A stretch of DNA of 64,000 nt from Paenibacillus sediminis (GTDB lineage Bacteria; Bacillota; Bacilli; Paenibacillales; Paenibacillaceae). The notes beneath the pieces are model-generated. The model was given only the letters and a program-made list of their open reading frames with translations. It was not told where the DNA came from and did no database searches. Made by a program: the position numbers and the translations under genes. This document shows positions 30,858 to 39,098 of the stretch, piece by piece. Every line of letters starts with the position of its first letter. The first letter of the stretch is position 1. Where the stretch lies: positions 1-64,000 of the forward strand of contig NZ_JAGGKP010000002.1 of the NCBI RefSeq assembly GCF_017873765.1, written 5' to 3'.

Positions 30858-32501
30858 CCTTGTGACCACATATGCCTTTGCCGAATGCGCTTCGACTCTC
30901 ACCCTCAGCTGCCTGCCTGTTACACCGCCCTGCTCGATAACGATCTGATCAGACGGATTGAATACATTATTCAGCATCATTCCCGCAGGAAGACTGCTTT
31001 CCGCACGAAGAGGTATTACTTCTGTCTGCTCGATGTCGGAATTACTGAACACCGCAATGACCTCTTGCCCTTCTAGCCATCCATTCTCTACACGCCGGGA
31101 AAAAGCATACAAGTGCTGAGAGGCCCACATCTCTCTTTGCTTGCCCGTCCGGAGCGCCTCATAAGTTCTGCGAATCTCGTTCAGCTCAGCAATATGTTGA
31201 TACGTATCTGTATCCTGTCTAAAATAATCTTCGAGCACTCTGCCTTCGGCATCCCGCTTCACCATCGACCAACGGTTCCATGTATCTGCCGCACCCCCAC
31301 TGACGAGCTGCCCATGGGCATTGCCCTTGTTCTGCTCCGTTCCTTGGAAGATGGCAGGTATGCCTCGCGCCATAAAAATAAAAGTAAGCGCATTTTGCAG
31401 CTTGCGCACGTCTCCTCCTGCTTCCGTCAGGAAACGATTGCGGTCATGATTATCAATAAACGTGACCATACGCTGTTCGTTCCCTTGATAGACATAATCT
31501 TGAGCAAAGAGCCACTTCAGCGTCCTCTCAAACGATTCTCCATAAGCAAAGCTGCTAACCACTTCCCTGAGCAGGGGGAAATCTAGTAATCCCCATCCTC
31601 CATCTGGACCAACCCACTGAGCGATGAACGGCGGATGGTAATCCAGCACTTCACTGAAAGTAGGTACCCCTAAATGCTGCTCCAAATCTCTCACAACGGA
31701 AGGACGCATCATTTTAGCCGCATCTACCCGCGCAGCATCTGCGCCTGTATAATCGATCCAACCTTTAATAGAGTCGAAAATTGCCTGCTTTGCCTCGGGA
31801 TGATCATGATCAATATCGTCTAAACCGCTCAGGTCGTGACATTCGATATAATCCTGTGCCCACTGCGAGTAATTCCCCTCCACTAAGCTCCAATCCAAAT
31901 CTCCATAGTGATGATACCAATCGGGATTATTAAATGGCGGCGCTGGCTGTAAATCTCCTTGATCATAATACGCGTTCGTACCGAGCAAATAGTCCCCGAC
32001 ATGATTCGGAACGACATCAATAATGATCTTCATCCCTCTGGTATGAGCTTGATCGACTAGTTCTTTCAGCTTCTCCTTCGTCCCGAAGTATGGATTAGCC
32101 CGGTTCGGATCCTTCATGTTGTACCCGTGATATGCTGTATTTCTGCCCGTTCCGCCATTGTCCCGGCTAAGCATTTGCGGCTCGGCAACCGGTGAAATCC
32201 AAATCGCCGTAAACCCCATACGCTCTATATAATCTAATTTATCAATAACCCCTTGCCAGTCTCCACCCTTCATATAGCGAAAATCTTCCTCGCACTCCTC
32301 AGCGTACCGAATTGCAGGACCAGTCGCATTATTCGATGGGTCACCATCATAGAACCGATCGACCATTACTTGATAAATCGTATCATGTTCATCAAATCCA
32401 ATCCGTCCTGTCTCTTTCATCCTAAGCGCATACGGAATACCAAATATGACAAAACATAGAATCATCAGAATGACCATCACGTCATCATAAGAATGGGGCA
32501 T
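30846..32501 (-). CDS. Membrane-anchored alpha-amylase family (GH13) glycosidase
   Basis: A 551-residue GH13 enzyme that cleaves or transfers alpha-glucosidic bonds; the exact substrate is not clear. An N-terminal hydrophobic segment (VMVILMILCFVIFGIPYAL, about 9-27) acts as a signal or anchor. The four conserved regions are visible: DVVPNHVG, GADAARVDAAK (nucleophile Asp), FSEVLDY (acid Glu) and FIDNHDRNRF (third Asp). A C-terminal beta domain follows. The start is ATG 32501, eight nt after AAGGAGG; an open frame extends 57 codons further up but lacks such support. It is not obviously tied to the glycan genes. Confidence 0.85.
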   Translation of the reverse strand: MPHSYDDVMVILMILCFVIFGIPYALRMKETGRIGFDEHDTIYQVMVDRFYDGDPSNNATGPAIRYAEECEEDFRYMKGGDWQGVIDKLDYIERMGFTAIWISPVAEPQMLSRDNGGTGRNTAYHGYNMKDPNRANPYFGTKEKLKELVDQAHTRGMKIIIDVVPNHVGDYLLGTNAYYDQGDLQPAPPFNNPDWYHHYGDLDWSLVEGNYSQWAQDYIECHDLSGLDDIDHDHPEAKQAIFDSIKGWIDYTGADAARVDAAKMMRPSVVRDLEQHLGVPTFSEVLDYHPPFIAQWVGPDGGWGLLDFPLLREVVSSFAYGESFERTLKWLFAQDYVYQGNEQRMVTFIDNHDRNRFLTEAGGDVRKLQNALTFIFMARGIPAIFQGTEQNKGNAHGQLVSGGAADTWNRWSMVKRDAEGRVLEDYFRQDTDTYQHIAELNEIRRTYEALRTGKQREMWASQHLYAFSRRVENGWLEGQEVIAVFSNSDIEQTEVIPLRAESSLPAGMMLNNVFNPSDQIVIEQGGVTGRQLRVRVEAHSAKAYVVTRNNP

Positions 32502-32691
32502 CACACCACCCTCCTTTTTGATTCTACTCTTAAGACTACGAATATACGGAATCGCTTTCAGAGTATTATGTATCTTAATATATGCATAAGAAATCAGGAG
32601 TGCGAATAAAAAGAGGCCATTCCCTCCTAATCTGCACCATTGCGCAGAACAGAAAGGGAACAGCCCTAACATGTTTATTTCAACTATCTCA

Positions 32692-35205
32692 TTATTTCAC
32701 TAGCTGGCCGCGCGTAACACCCAGTTGGTTCGTCGCTTTCAGCGTCTTCCATACTTGTGTTCCGCTAATTTCACCGCGCAGCGCACGAGTATACAGATCA
32801 ATAACCTGAAGCACTTGCTCTGGTGTCTCTTCCAAGAATTCTACACGGTAGCTAGGTACGCCCAGCTCCATAAATTGAGTCAAGTACTCAGCACCCGATT
32901 GTTCAATCGCGTTATATACCGTATTACGGCAACCTTCGTCTACACGAACAGGATGAGACATACCGATGCGGTCTTGCAAGGACGCACGATGCGACTCACA
33001 AGGACGGCCGCAGTTCGTGTAGTCTGTTCCTTCACTTAGGAACGTACAGTACACGCAGTGCTCCGTATGGAACATTGGCAAATGCTGATGGATCACAATC
33101 TCCATCTCGGATGTCCGGCTATGACGCAGCAGGTCAACCATTTGCTGAATATTGAGGTCATATGAAGGTGTTACTTTATCTAGACCGGACTCAAGGAACA
33201 AGTCTACCGTCTTATGGTTGGCAATATTCAGAGAGAAATCACCAATGAGCTCTGGGAACGGCTCGTTCGGATGTTCCATGCGGTAGCGCAAGTAGAAGTA
33301 GAGCGCTCCGGTATTCCGAACAAGTACCGCATCCGGCTTCAAACGCAGGATGTTGTTGTGGTACCCGTTCTCGCCCGGCATATGAATACGCGGTGTAACG
33401 AGCGCAATCTTCTTCCCTGCTTGATGAACCATCTCTACCGCTGCCGGGAACTGCTTAATAAATTCGAAGTCGGCGTAAATCAGCTCGACATTCGTCTGAA
33501 TGACAGCCTCCACCTGCGGGAGGCTGCGGCAAAGCGCGGTCAGCTTCGCTTCACCGCGCCGAACCGGCTGCGTGCTACGCACCACATCGCCGTACACCTC
33601 TACCGCCCGTTTTACATATACGGGCGGCTTCGGCCGCTCGCCAGCGAGCATATCCACTGCACGGCGGCGGATATTGTTCAGCTCGCGGATCGGCAAAATA
33701 ATGTCGCCATGCAGGTCCGCATCCAGCTGTTCCAGCTGGAAGATCGTGCCGCCCAGGCGACCGAACTGCTCTTCAAGCAGCGCCACATCCATCGGGCGCT
33801 TCTTCGCGAGTTCAAGCTCCAATTCGGAGTCGACGCGTACCGTCGTTCCTTTCTGCACGTCCGTCCACCATGTAATCAGCGGTTGTCCTGGATTACCCAA
33901 CACTTTCACATGTACAGGGAACACGCGGTACGGCTTATCTGTCTCATAAGTCTGGCGCAGACGTTTATCGAGCGCCGGATCGTTCGTCTTCCAGATACGG
34001 TCGCCCACATGAACGCGGCGCAAATCAACATCGCTTCGTCCTGGCACGATGTCGACAATCCAGTTCTCTTCAGCCTCGCCTTCGATCTTAACTCCTTTAC
34101 GGCGCAAATCATAAATGCGTCCGCCCTCTTCCTTCTTCGTCGGATCGCCTGCGTCGAACACGATGCCATCGCCGCGTTTCAGAGGCGCTTCAATCTTACA
34201 TACGACGCCGTCGCGCAGCACTTGTTCTACACGGCCAACATACACACCGCGGCTCTTCGGAAATGTTCCTTCCACGAGCTTCTTGTTATTCGTTCCTTCC
34301 AAGAAACCATGCGTGAAGCCGCGTGAGAAGCTTTGCTGCAATTCACGCACTTCTTCTTTAGAAGGAGCGGAAGTATCGCCATCGAAATAACGATCAATCG
34401 CTTTGCGATATTTGCTTACGACATTCGCTACATATTCAGGACTTTTCAGTCGTCCTTCAATTTTAAAGGAGGTTACGCCCGCTTCGATGAGCTGAGGCAT
34501 AATATCAATTGCGGCCAGATCTTTAGGTGAGAGAAGGTACGCAACATCTCCCATGACCTTCTGCTCACCATCCACAATCAAATCGTACGGTAAGCGGCAT
34601 GCTTGCGCACATTCCCCGCGGTTCGCAGAGCGTCCGCCCCACATTTCGGATGTTAAGCACTGTCCAGAATACGATACGCACAGCGCACCATGCACGAATA
34701 CTTCCATAGGAAGTTTCGCTTGATCACCAATCGTTTTGATCTGTTTTAGGTTATTTTCCCGGCCAAGTACAACCCGCTCCATGTTGAACGGCTTCGTAAA
34801 TTCCACCGCTTCAGGCGACGTAATCGTCATTTGCGTAGAACCGTGAATCGGAAAATCCGGTGAAATTTCACGAATCAGCTTCACGAGGCCAAGATCCTGT
34901 ACGATCACCGCATCAACGCCTGCATCGATACAAGCATCAATCAGTTCCTTCGCATCCGCAAGCTCATCTTCGAACACTAAAATATTAAACGTCAGAAACC
35001 CTTTCACACCATAGCTGTGCAGAAAGGCCATAATTTCTGGCAGTTCATCCATACGGAAGTTGTTCGCGCGCGCTCTGGCATTAAATTTTTCCACACCAAA
35101 AAAGATCGCATCAGCACCGTTCGCTACGGCTGCCCGCATACAATCCCAATCGCCGGCTGGAGCGAGCAGCTCGACATCTTCTCTGCGAAGCGTTTTGTTG
35201 TTCAT
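32692..35205 (-). CDS. U32 family protein (peptidase-like / RNA hydroxylase type), long form
   Basis: An 837-residue U32 protein with a central DUF3656-like region. E. coli relatives RlhA and TrhP hydroxylate rRNA or tRNA bases rather than cleave peptides. The N-terminal TIM-barrel-like part has LLAPAGDWDCMRAAVANGADAIFFG and a four-cysteine cluster (about Cys176, 183, 199, 203; CVSYSGQC...GECAQAC), fit for an iron-sulfur cluster. A second cluster lies near the C terminus (about 717, 720, 732, 736; HCVYC...NCGRPC), within a repeat of the U32 fold. The start is ATG 35205, four nt after GGAGG. Function by analogy only. Confidence 0.8.
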   Translation of the reverse strand: MNNKTLRREDVELLAPAGDWDCMRAAVANGADAIFFGVEKFNARARANNFRMDELPEIMAFLHSYGVKGFLTFNILVFEDELADAKELIDACIDAGVDAVIVQDLGLVKLIREISPDFPIHGSTQMTITSPEAVEFTKPFNMERVVLGRENNLKQIKTIGDQAKLPMEVFVHGALCVSYSGQCLTSEMWGGRSANRGECAQACRLPYDLIVDGEQKVMGDVAYLLSPKDLAAIDIMPQLIEAGVTSFKIEGRLKSPEYVANVVSKYRKAIDRYFDGDTSAPSKEEVRELQQSFSRGFTHGFLEGTNNKKLVEGTFPKSRGVYVGRVEQVLRDGVVCKIEAPLKRGDGIVFDAGDPTKKEEGGRIYDLRRKGVKIEGEAEENWIVDIVPGRSDVDLRRVHVGDRIWKTNDPALDKRLRQTYETDKPYRVFPVHVKVLGNPGQPLITWWTDVQKGTTVRVDSELELELAKKRPMDVALLEEQFGRLGGTIFQLEQLDADLHGDIILPIRELNNIRRRAVDMLAGERPKPPVYVKRAVEVYGDVVRSTQPVRRGEAKLTALCRSLPQVEAVIQTNVELIYADFEFIKQFPAAVEMVHQAGKKIALVTPRIHMPGENGYHNNILRLKPDAVLVRNTGALYFYLRYRMEHPNEPFPELIGDFSLNIANHKTVDLFLESGLDKVTPSYDLNIQQMVDLLRHSRTSEMEIVIHQHLPMFHTEHCVYCTFLSEGTDYTNCGRPCESHRASLQDRIGMSHPVRVDEGCRNTVYNAIEQSGAEYLTQFMELGVPSYRVEFLEETPEQVLQVIDLYTRALRGEISGTQVWKTLKATNQLGVTRGQLVK

Positions 35206-35335
35206 ATATCCTCCCAAATCGCTATCTATTAAGTCTCGTTTTCATGATCATCCATATCATTTGGTAACTAAACTATTTTAACAGACATTCTGTCCAGACT
35301 CTACCCTTTCCAACCATTCCATATCACCAGATGAG

Positions 35336-35368
35336 AAAAAACACGCTGCCAATAGACAACGTGGTTTA
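35336..35368 (-). terminator. Terminator after the CuAO-N protein gene
   Basis: On the minus strand AAACCACG and CGTGTTTT pair with one mismatch around a 14-nt loop and are followed by a run of six T. It lies just downstream of the stop at 35377. Confidence 0.55.
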
Positions 35369-35376
35369 CATCTCAT

Positions 35377-37263
35377 TTATTTTTTATAGAATTCAAATGA
35401 CTTAAGCGTTCTGTCGATCGCCTGCAGCTGCGCATCCGTACGGTTCGCGTCATTTATTGAAGTATAAATAGTGTAATTGACCCCGTTATTAGAGAAAACA
35501 ATGATTTCCTCTGTGTAGGGAATACGCTTTTTCACTCCGCTTGCCGTAAATACGGTGGCGGGAACGCCAGCGAAAGTAGACTGCTCGACTTTTTCCAGTT
35601 TGGAGCTGCTTCCATACGTGCCCGTATAACTCTCTTTAACTCTAGCCACCGTCTGCTCATACGTGCTGTCTTCATCTGCGGTAAGTGAAAATCCGCCGCC
35701 GATAAATTGATAATCCAAATTACCGTCAAAGTTGCCATATCCAGCTGTCCAATAAGTAGGAATGTTCAGTTTATAACGATATGTTTTCGAGGCGACTATT
35801 GTTGATTTGGTCTTATCTACAATAAGCGAATCATCTACTAAATAACCAAAGTTGTTAGGAACGATGTTAAAGGCAATTTTTACAGATTTCATAATTTGTC
35901 TGAACTTATCCTTATCTGTTTCTTGACCTTCTGGAACGGAATATATGAATTTATAACGGTATCCTTTAGCCTGCAAATATACATCGTACTCCGTTGTCCA
36001 GCCATCACCAACATTATATTGAATTTCGTTAATAAGTGCCGGTTGACCCGCTACATCAAAAGAATACATATCCACAGTACGATATGCCGTTTGAACATAC
36101 GTCTCCTGCAGCCACTGATCCATTTGTTTCTTCCAACCGCTTAAAGTCTCACCCTTCGGAGCAGATGAAACTGCCACTTTCAAAGAGGAGCCTTCCGGAC
36201 TTTCATAATACATATTCTCGTTATCGATGTGCCACTCGGCGGGGATGGAGAACATCATTCCATAATCAGAAAGCAGGACAGCATGCATGCCATCTACAAC
36301 CGTCGATAGATCTTTGATCGATCGATCTGCTTTGTTAAACGAAGTCGTAAATGAACCTAATAAACTGTTAAATTGATTCAAATCTTTATAATTGACCGCT
36401 TCAACGTCAACGAGAAAGACCGAATATAACTGTTCATGATCATAGTATTGTCTAAGTTCCCAGAACGCTCCGCTTCCATCTTTTACAACAACTCTAGCGT
36501 AAGGCACTTTCGCTTGTGGGAATGTTTCACGGTGTACAATAGTACCTCCCATATCGATTGCTTGTTCTACCGCTTGATACAGTAGATCATCCACACTAAG
36601 CGCTACTTCTTGAGGGGTGACTCCCACTTGAACGTAATAGGAGCCTTCCGCTTCACTCATGATGACTTTACTTTCGTCTGTTCCTTTTTCAATAACAAGC
36701 TCAGCCGGATAATTCATAGACCACTGATAGTAGCTGTTCCCTACCTTCTTCTTGCCCACGTCGCTATCAATTCCTGATGTCCCCTTTGCTGCTTCTTCTG
36801 AAGAAGCGCCAAGCCCAATCGTAATCCATCCATCGCTAGATACTTTAATAGATGCACCGATATTTTCTGCGATAAGCCGAAGTGGAACCATAAGAGTATC
36901 TGACACCATTCTAGGCGCAGCTTCTAACTTCACTTTATTCCCGTCAACCCAAGCCACGTTGCTGCCTATCGTCATGGAAATAGTATGTGAGCTGTAGAGA
37001 ACTTTAACGACGTTACCGTTTTCCAGCTTCGTTTGGGTACCGAATGCTTTTTTGAAAAGAGCGAGCGGAACCATCGTCACTCCGTGATCGATATAGGGCT
37101 TCTCAATCGTTTCTTTGGTCCCGTTAATTTCGGCTGACCCGCTTCCTATTTTAATGATTGCAGTATTCTGAGCGCTAGAATCTGCTGATACCGGAAGTAC
37201 GATATAGGACAGAACGAGCAATAGAGCCACAATGCTAATACCCATCTTGCGTGCCGTATTCAT
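35377..37263 (-). CDS. Exported protein with copper-amine-oxidase N domain and three PsbP-like repeats
   Basis: A 628-residue secreted protein with a signal peptide (cleavage near 27). Residues about 35-150 form a copper-amine-oxidase N-terminal-like (stalk) domain: MVPLALFKKAFG...MVPLRLIAENIGASIKV. Three similar units follow, each with a hydrophobic 'Y..P..W' opening and an F-rich end (FNSLLGSFTTSF, FRQIMKSVKIAF, IDRTLKSFEFYK), suggesting tandem PsbP/Mog1-like domains. The enzymatic part of amine oxidases is absent. ATG 37263 lies 24 nt after htrA. The role is unknown; a surface substrate-binding role is likely. Confidence 0.7.
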   Translation of the reverse strand: MNTARKMGISIVALLLVLSYIVLPVSADSSAQNTAIIKIGSGSAEINGTKETIEKPYIDHGVTMVPLALFKKAFGTQTKLENGNVVKVLYSSHTISMTIGSNVAWVDGNKVKLEAAPRMVSDTLMVPLRLIAENIGASIKVSSDGWITIGLGASSEEAAKGTSGIDSDVGKKKVGNSYYQWSMNYPAELVIEKGTDESKVIMSEAEGSYYVQVGVTPQEVALSVDDLLYQAVEQAIDMGGTIVHRETFPQAKVPYARVVVKDGSGAFWELRQYYDHEQLYSVFLVDVEAVNYKDLNQFNSLLGSFTTSFNKADRSIKDLSTVVDGMHAVLLSDYGMMFSIPAEWHIDNENMYYESPEGSSLKVAVSSAPKGETLSGWKKQMDQWLQETYVQTAYRTVDMYSFDVAGQPALINEIQYNVGDGWTTEYDVYLQAKGYRYKFIYSVPEGQETDKDKFRQIMKSVKIAFNIVPNNFGYLVDDSLIVDKTKSTIVASKTYRYKLNIPTYWTAGYGNFDGNLDYQFIGGGFSLTADEDSTYEQTVARVKESYTGTYGSSSKLEKVEQSTFAGVPATVFTASGVKKRIPYTEEIIVFSNNGVNYTIYTSINDANRTDAQLQAIDRTLKSFEFYKK

Positions 37264-37287
37264 CTGAGCGGTTACCCCTTTACCTTG

Positions 37288-38424
37288 TTATTTGTCTTGT
37301 GATGAAGAATGATCTTGCACCAGTGTCAAGCTGCGTGTAACGATATCGCCGCCAGATTCAATGACGAGCTTCACCTTTTGTCCTGGCAGATAACCCTTAA
37401 GCAGTTCATTTACGTCGACTACGGATGTTACCGATTTTCCATCTATACTGTACAATACGTCACCCTCGGTAATGCCCGCCTTCTGCGCTTCAGAGGAGTT
37501 CACGTCCGAGATCGTCATTGGATCTGCATTCGGCAAGCCCACTAACGCTGACCAGCTTTCTTCCAATCCAAGTCCCAGACTCGCTCGTTTCACTTCTCCA
37601 TATTTAAAATATTGATTAATCACGTACTGAACCGTGTTCGCTGGAATCGAGAATCCTAAGTTATCAATACCGACTGCCGAATATTTCATCGTGTTGATAC
37701 CGACTACCTCACCCTTTAAATTAACAAGCGGCCCGCCGCTGTTCCCCGGATTTATTGCCGTATCCGTCTGAATCAGCTTGTATGATGCATCGAGCGCTCG
37801 GTTAAGTCCGCTTATAACTCCTACGGTTGCCGAATTGCGAAGCGAGAACGAGATGGGTGTTCCGATGGCAATCACCTTTTCTCCCACTTGCACTTGATCG
37901 ATCGAAGATACGAATTTAGCCGGTTTTAAATTTTTAGCATTAATTTTGATAATCGCAAGGTCACTTACGGTGTCGCTGTATGCTTTCGTAATTTGATAGG
38001 TTTTGCCATCTGAAGTGACCACAATCGTATTCGATAGACCATCAATGACATGAGCATTGGTTACAATCCACCCATCAGATTTGATAATGACACCCGTACC
38101 GTGAGCTAAATCATATCGGTTAGACTGTTCATCAGAAGAGTCAACGGGTTTACCGATAATACCTACGACTGATGGTGATACATTTTTGACTACTTGCGGG
38201 ACAGGATCCTGTGCAATTACTTTATATGTACCTGTAGAGCTGTCGTATGTACCTTGTCCGCCAAGAGCCTGAACGGCATCCGCCGCTTTAACATACACTT
38301 CTCCATTTATCACTTTGGCTTTAAGTGCTGTTCCTGCGCTTTCTGCTGCTGCACTAATACCTCCGCTTACGCTGAGTGCTATGGCAATCAGAGTCATTAC
38401 TGCTTTTTTCGCAACTGTTCTCAC
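37288..38424 (-). CDS. HtrA/DegP-type serine protease with CuAO-N-like segment
   Basis: A 378-residue S1C protease. After a signal or anchor segment (about 8-27), residues 33-72 (LKAKVINGEVYVKAADAVQALGG) look like half of a copper-amine-oxidase N stalk domain. The trypsin-like triad is His125 (TNAHVI), Asp155 (SDLAII) and Ser229 (NPGNSGGPL). A PDZ domain fills about 285-370. The family degrades or senses misfolded proteins outside the membrane. The start is GTG 38424 behind GGGTGAG. It is the first of a two-gene unit with the exported protein downstream, which shares the same stalk type. Confidence 0.87.
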   Translation of the reverse strand: MRTVAKKAVMTLIAIALSVSGGISAAAESAGTALKAKVINGEVYVKAADAVQALGGQGTYDSSTGTYKVIAQDPVPQVVKNVSPSVVGIIGKPVDSSDEQSNRYDLAHGTGVIIKSDGWIVTNAHVIDGLSNTIVVTSDGKTYQITKAYSDTVSDLAIIKINAKNLKPAKFVSSIDQVQVGEKVIAIGTPISFSLRNSATVGVISGLNRALDASYKLIQTDTAINPGNSGGPLVNLKGEVVGINTMKYSAVGIDNLGFSIPANTVQYVINQYFKYGEVKRASLGLGLEESWSALVGLPNADPMTISDVNSSEAQKAGITEGDVLYSIDGKSVTSVVDVNELLKGYLPGQKVKLVIESGGDIVTRSLTLVQDHSSSQDK

Positions 38425-38530
38425 ACGCTCACCCGGTCCTCTCCATCTATAAGTCTATGAAATTATTACTAATCTATCATAATATATCTGCCAATCATAT
38501 ACATTTGTTTAGCTCCATCCACAACAAAAA

Positions 38531-38568
38531 AAAGACAACTCCTTCGCCCTATGCGAATAAGCTGTCTC
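38531..38568 (-). terminator. Terminator of the small membrane protein gene
   Basis: AGACA...TTCGC CCTAT GCGAA...TGTCT forms a two-part stem. On the minus strand it is followed by CTTTTTTTTG, a strong U tract. Confidence 0.75.
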
Positions 38569-38593
38569 TTTATACGTTATGTATTCTTTGGGA

Positions 38594-38806
38594 TTAACTA
38601 AAAAACCAGCCCTTAATCATAATGAAATCGGAAAACAAGAAGACTAGCAAACTAACGATTCCAAATCCAATTGCAAAATAATTCTTTTTGCCGCTAGTAC
38701 CCATCAGGCGATATACTCCGATAAAGATAATTACAGTAAAAAGCAGCATAATAATATCAAAAAAACTAAAGGTGGATGTGGATTGAGCCGCTTCTGCCAA
38801 TAACAT
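38594..38806 (-). CDS. Small membrane protein, DUF2759-like
   Basis: A 70-residue protein with two hydrophobic segments (FFDIIMLLFTVIIFIGVYRL and YFAIGFGIVSLLVFLFSDFI) joined by a short basic loop with GTSGKKN. It resembles the small Bacillus YqgW/DUF2759 proteins, of unknown function; this is a tentative match. The start is ATG 38806 after GAGGAGGT; a longer frame opens ten codons earlier without a binding site. It has its own terminator and lies divergent from the reductase gene. Confidence 0.6.
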   Translation of the reverse strand: MLLAEAAQSTSTFSFFDIIMLLFTVIIFIGVYRLMGTSGKKNYFAIGFGIVSLLVFLFSDFIMIKGWFFS

Positions 38807-39023
38807 GGTGGGACCTCCTCTTTTAACTTCGGTCAAATTACATATCTCTTTCTACTTTATCTTTCCAGTCGTCTAGATGCAAGACCTAAACTGCAAAAAT
38901 TTACAATTGTCTTAAAAAGTTCATCAATTATCGTTTTTTTTCATTTATTAATTTCATTTTGAATATTCATAAACAATTCTAATAACTATTTGCACACTCT
39001 TTCGTTTACGCTGATATAGAAAT

Positions 39024-39079
39024 ATGATACGATCATTAATAATATCATAGTTATTTTGTCGGAATTATTACAGTTATTT
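39024..39079 (+). promoter_or_regulatory. Repeats upstream of the nitrite/sulfite reductase
   Basis: An inverted pair ATGATA (39024-39029) / TATCAT (39043-39048) is followed by two direct copies of AGTTATTT (39049-39056 and 39072-39079), 23 bp apart start to start. They sit between the probable promoter region and the start codon. They may be operator sites for a sulfur or nitrogen regulator, which is not identified. The rest of 38837-39098 is AT-rich with no further signal seen. Confidence 0.35.
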
Positions 39080-39098
39080 ACTAAGGGGAGGTTTTAAC

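Noticed and set aside
32502..32672. N-terminal extension of the GH13 protein to about 608 residues
   Set aside because: A strong AAGGAGG lies eight nt before ATG 32501, and the extension has no binding site of its own.
33214..34326. Open frame of about 370 codons on the plus strand
   Set aside because: It lies wholly antisense to the U32 gene, has no recognisable motif or ribosome binding site, and is explained by the codon bias of the minus-strand gene.
38837..39098. SAM or T-box riboswitch ahead of the nitrite/sulfite reductase
   Set aside because: The region is AT-rich without the conserved riboswitch core, specifier or antiterminator sequence; only short repeats are seen.
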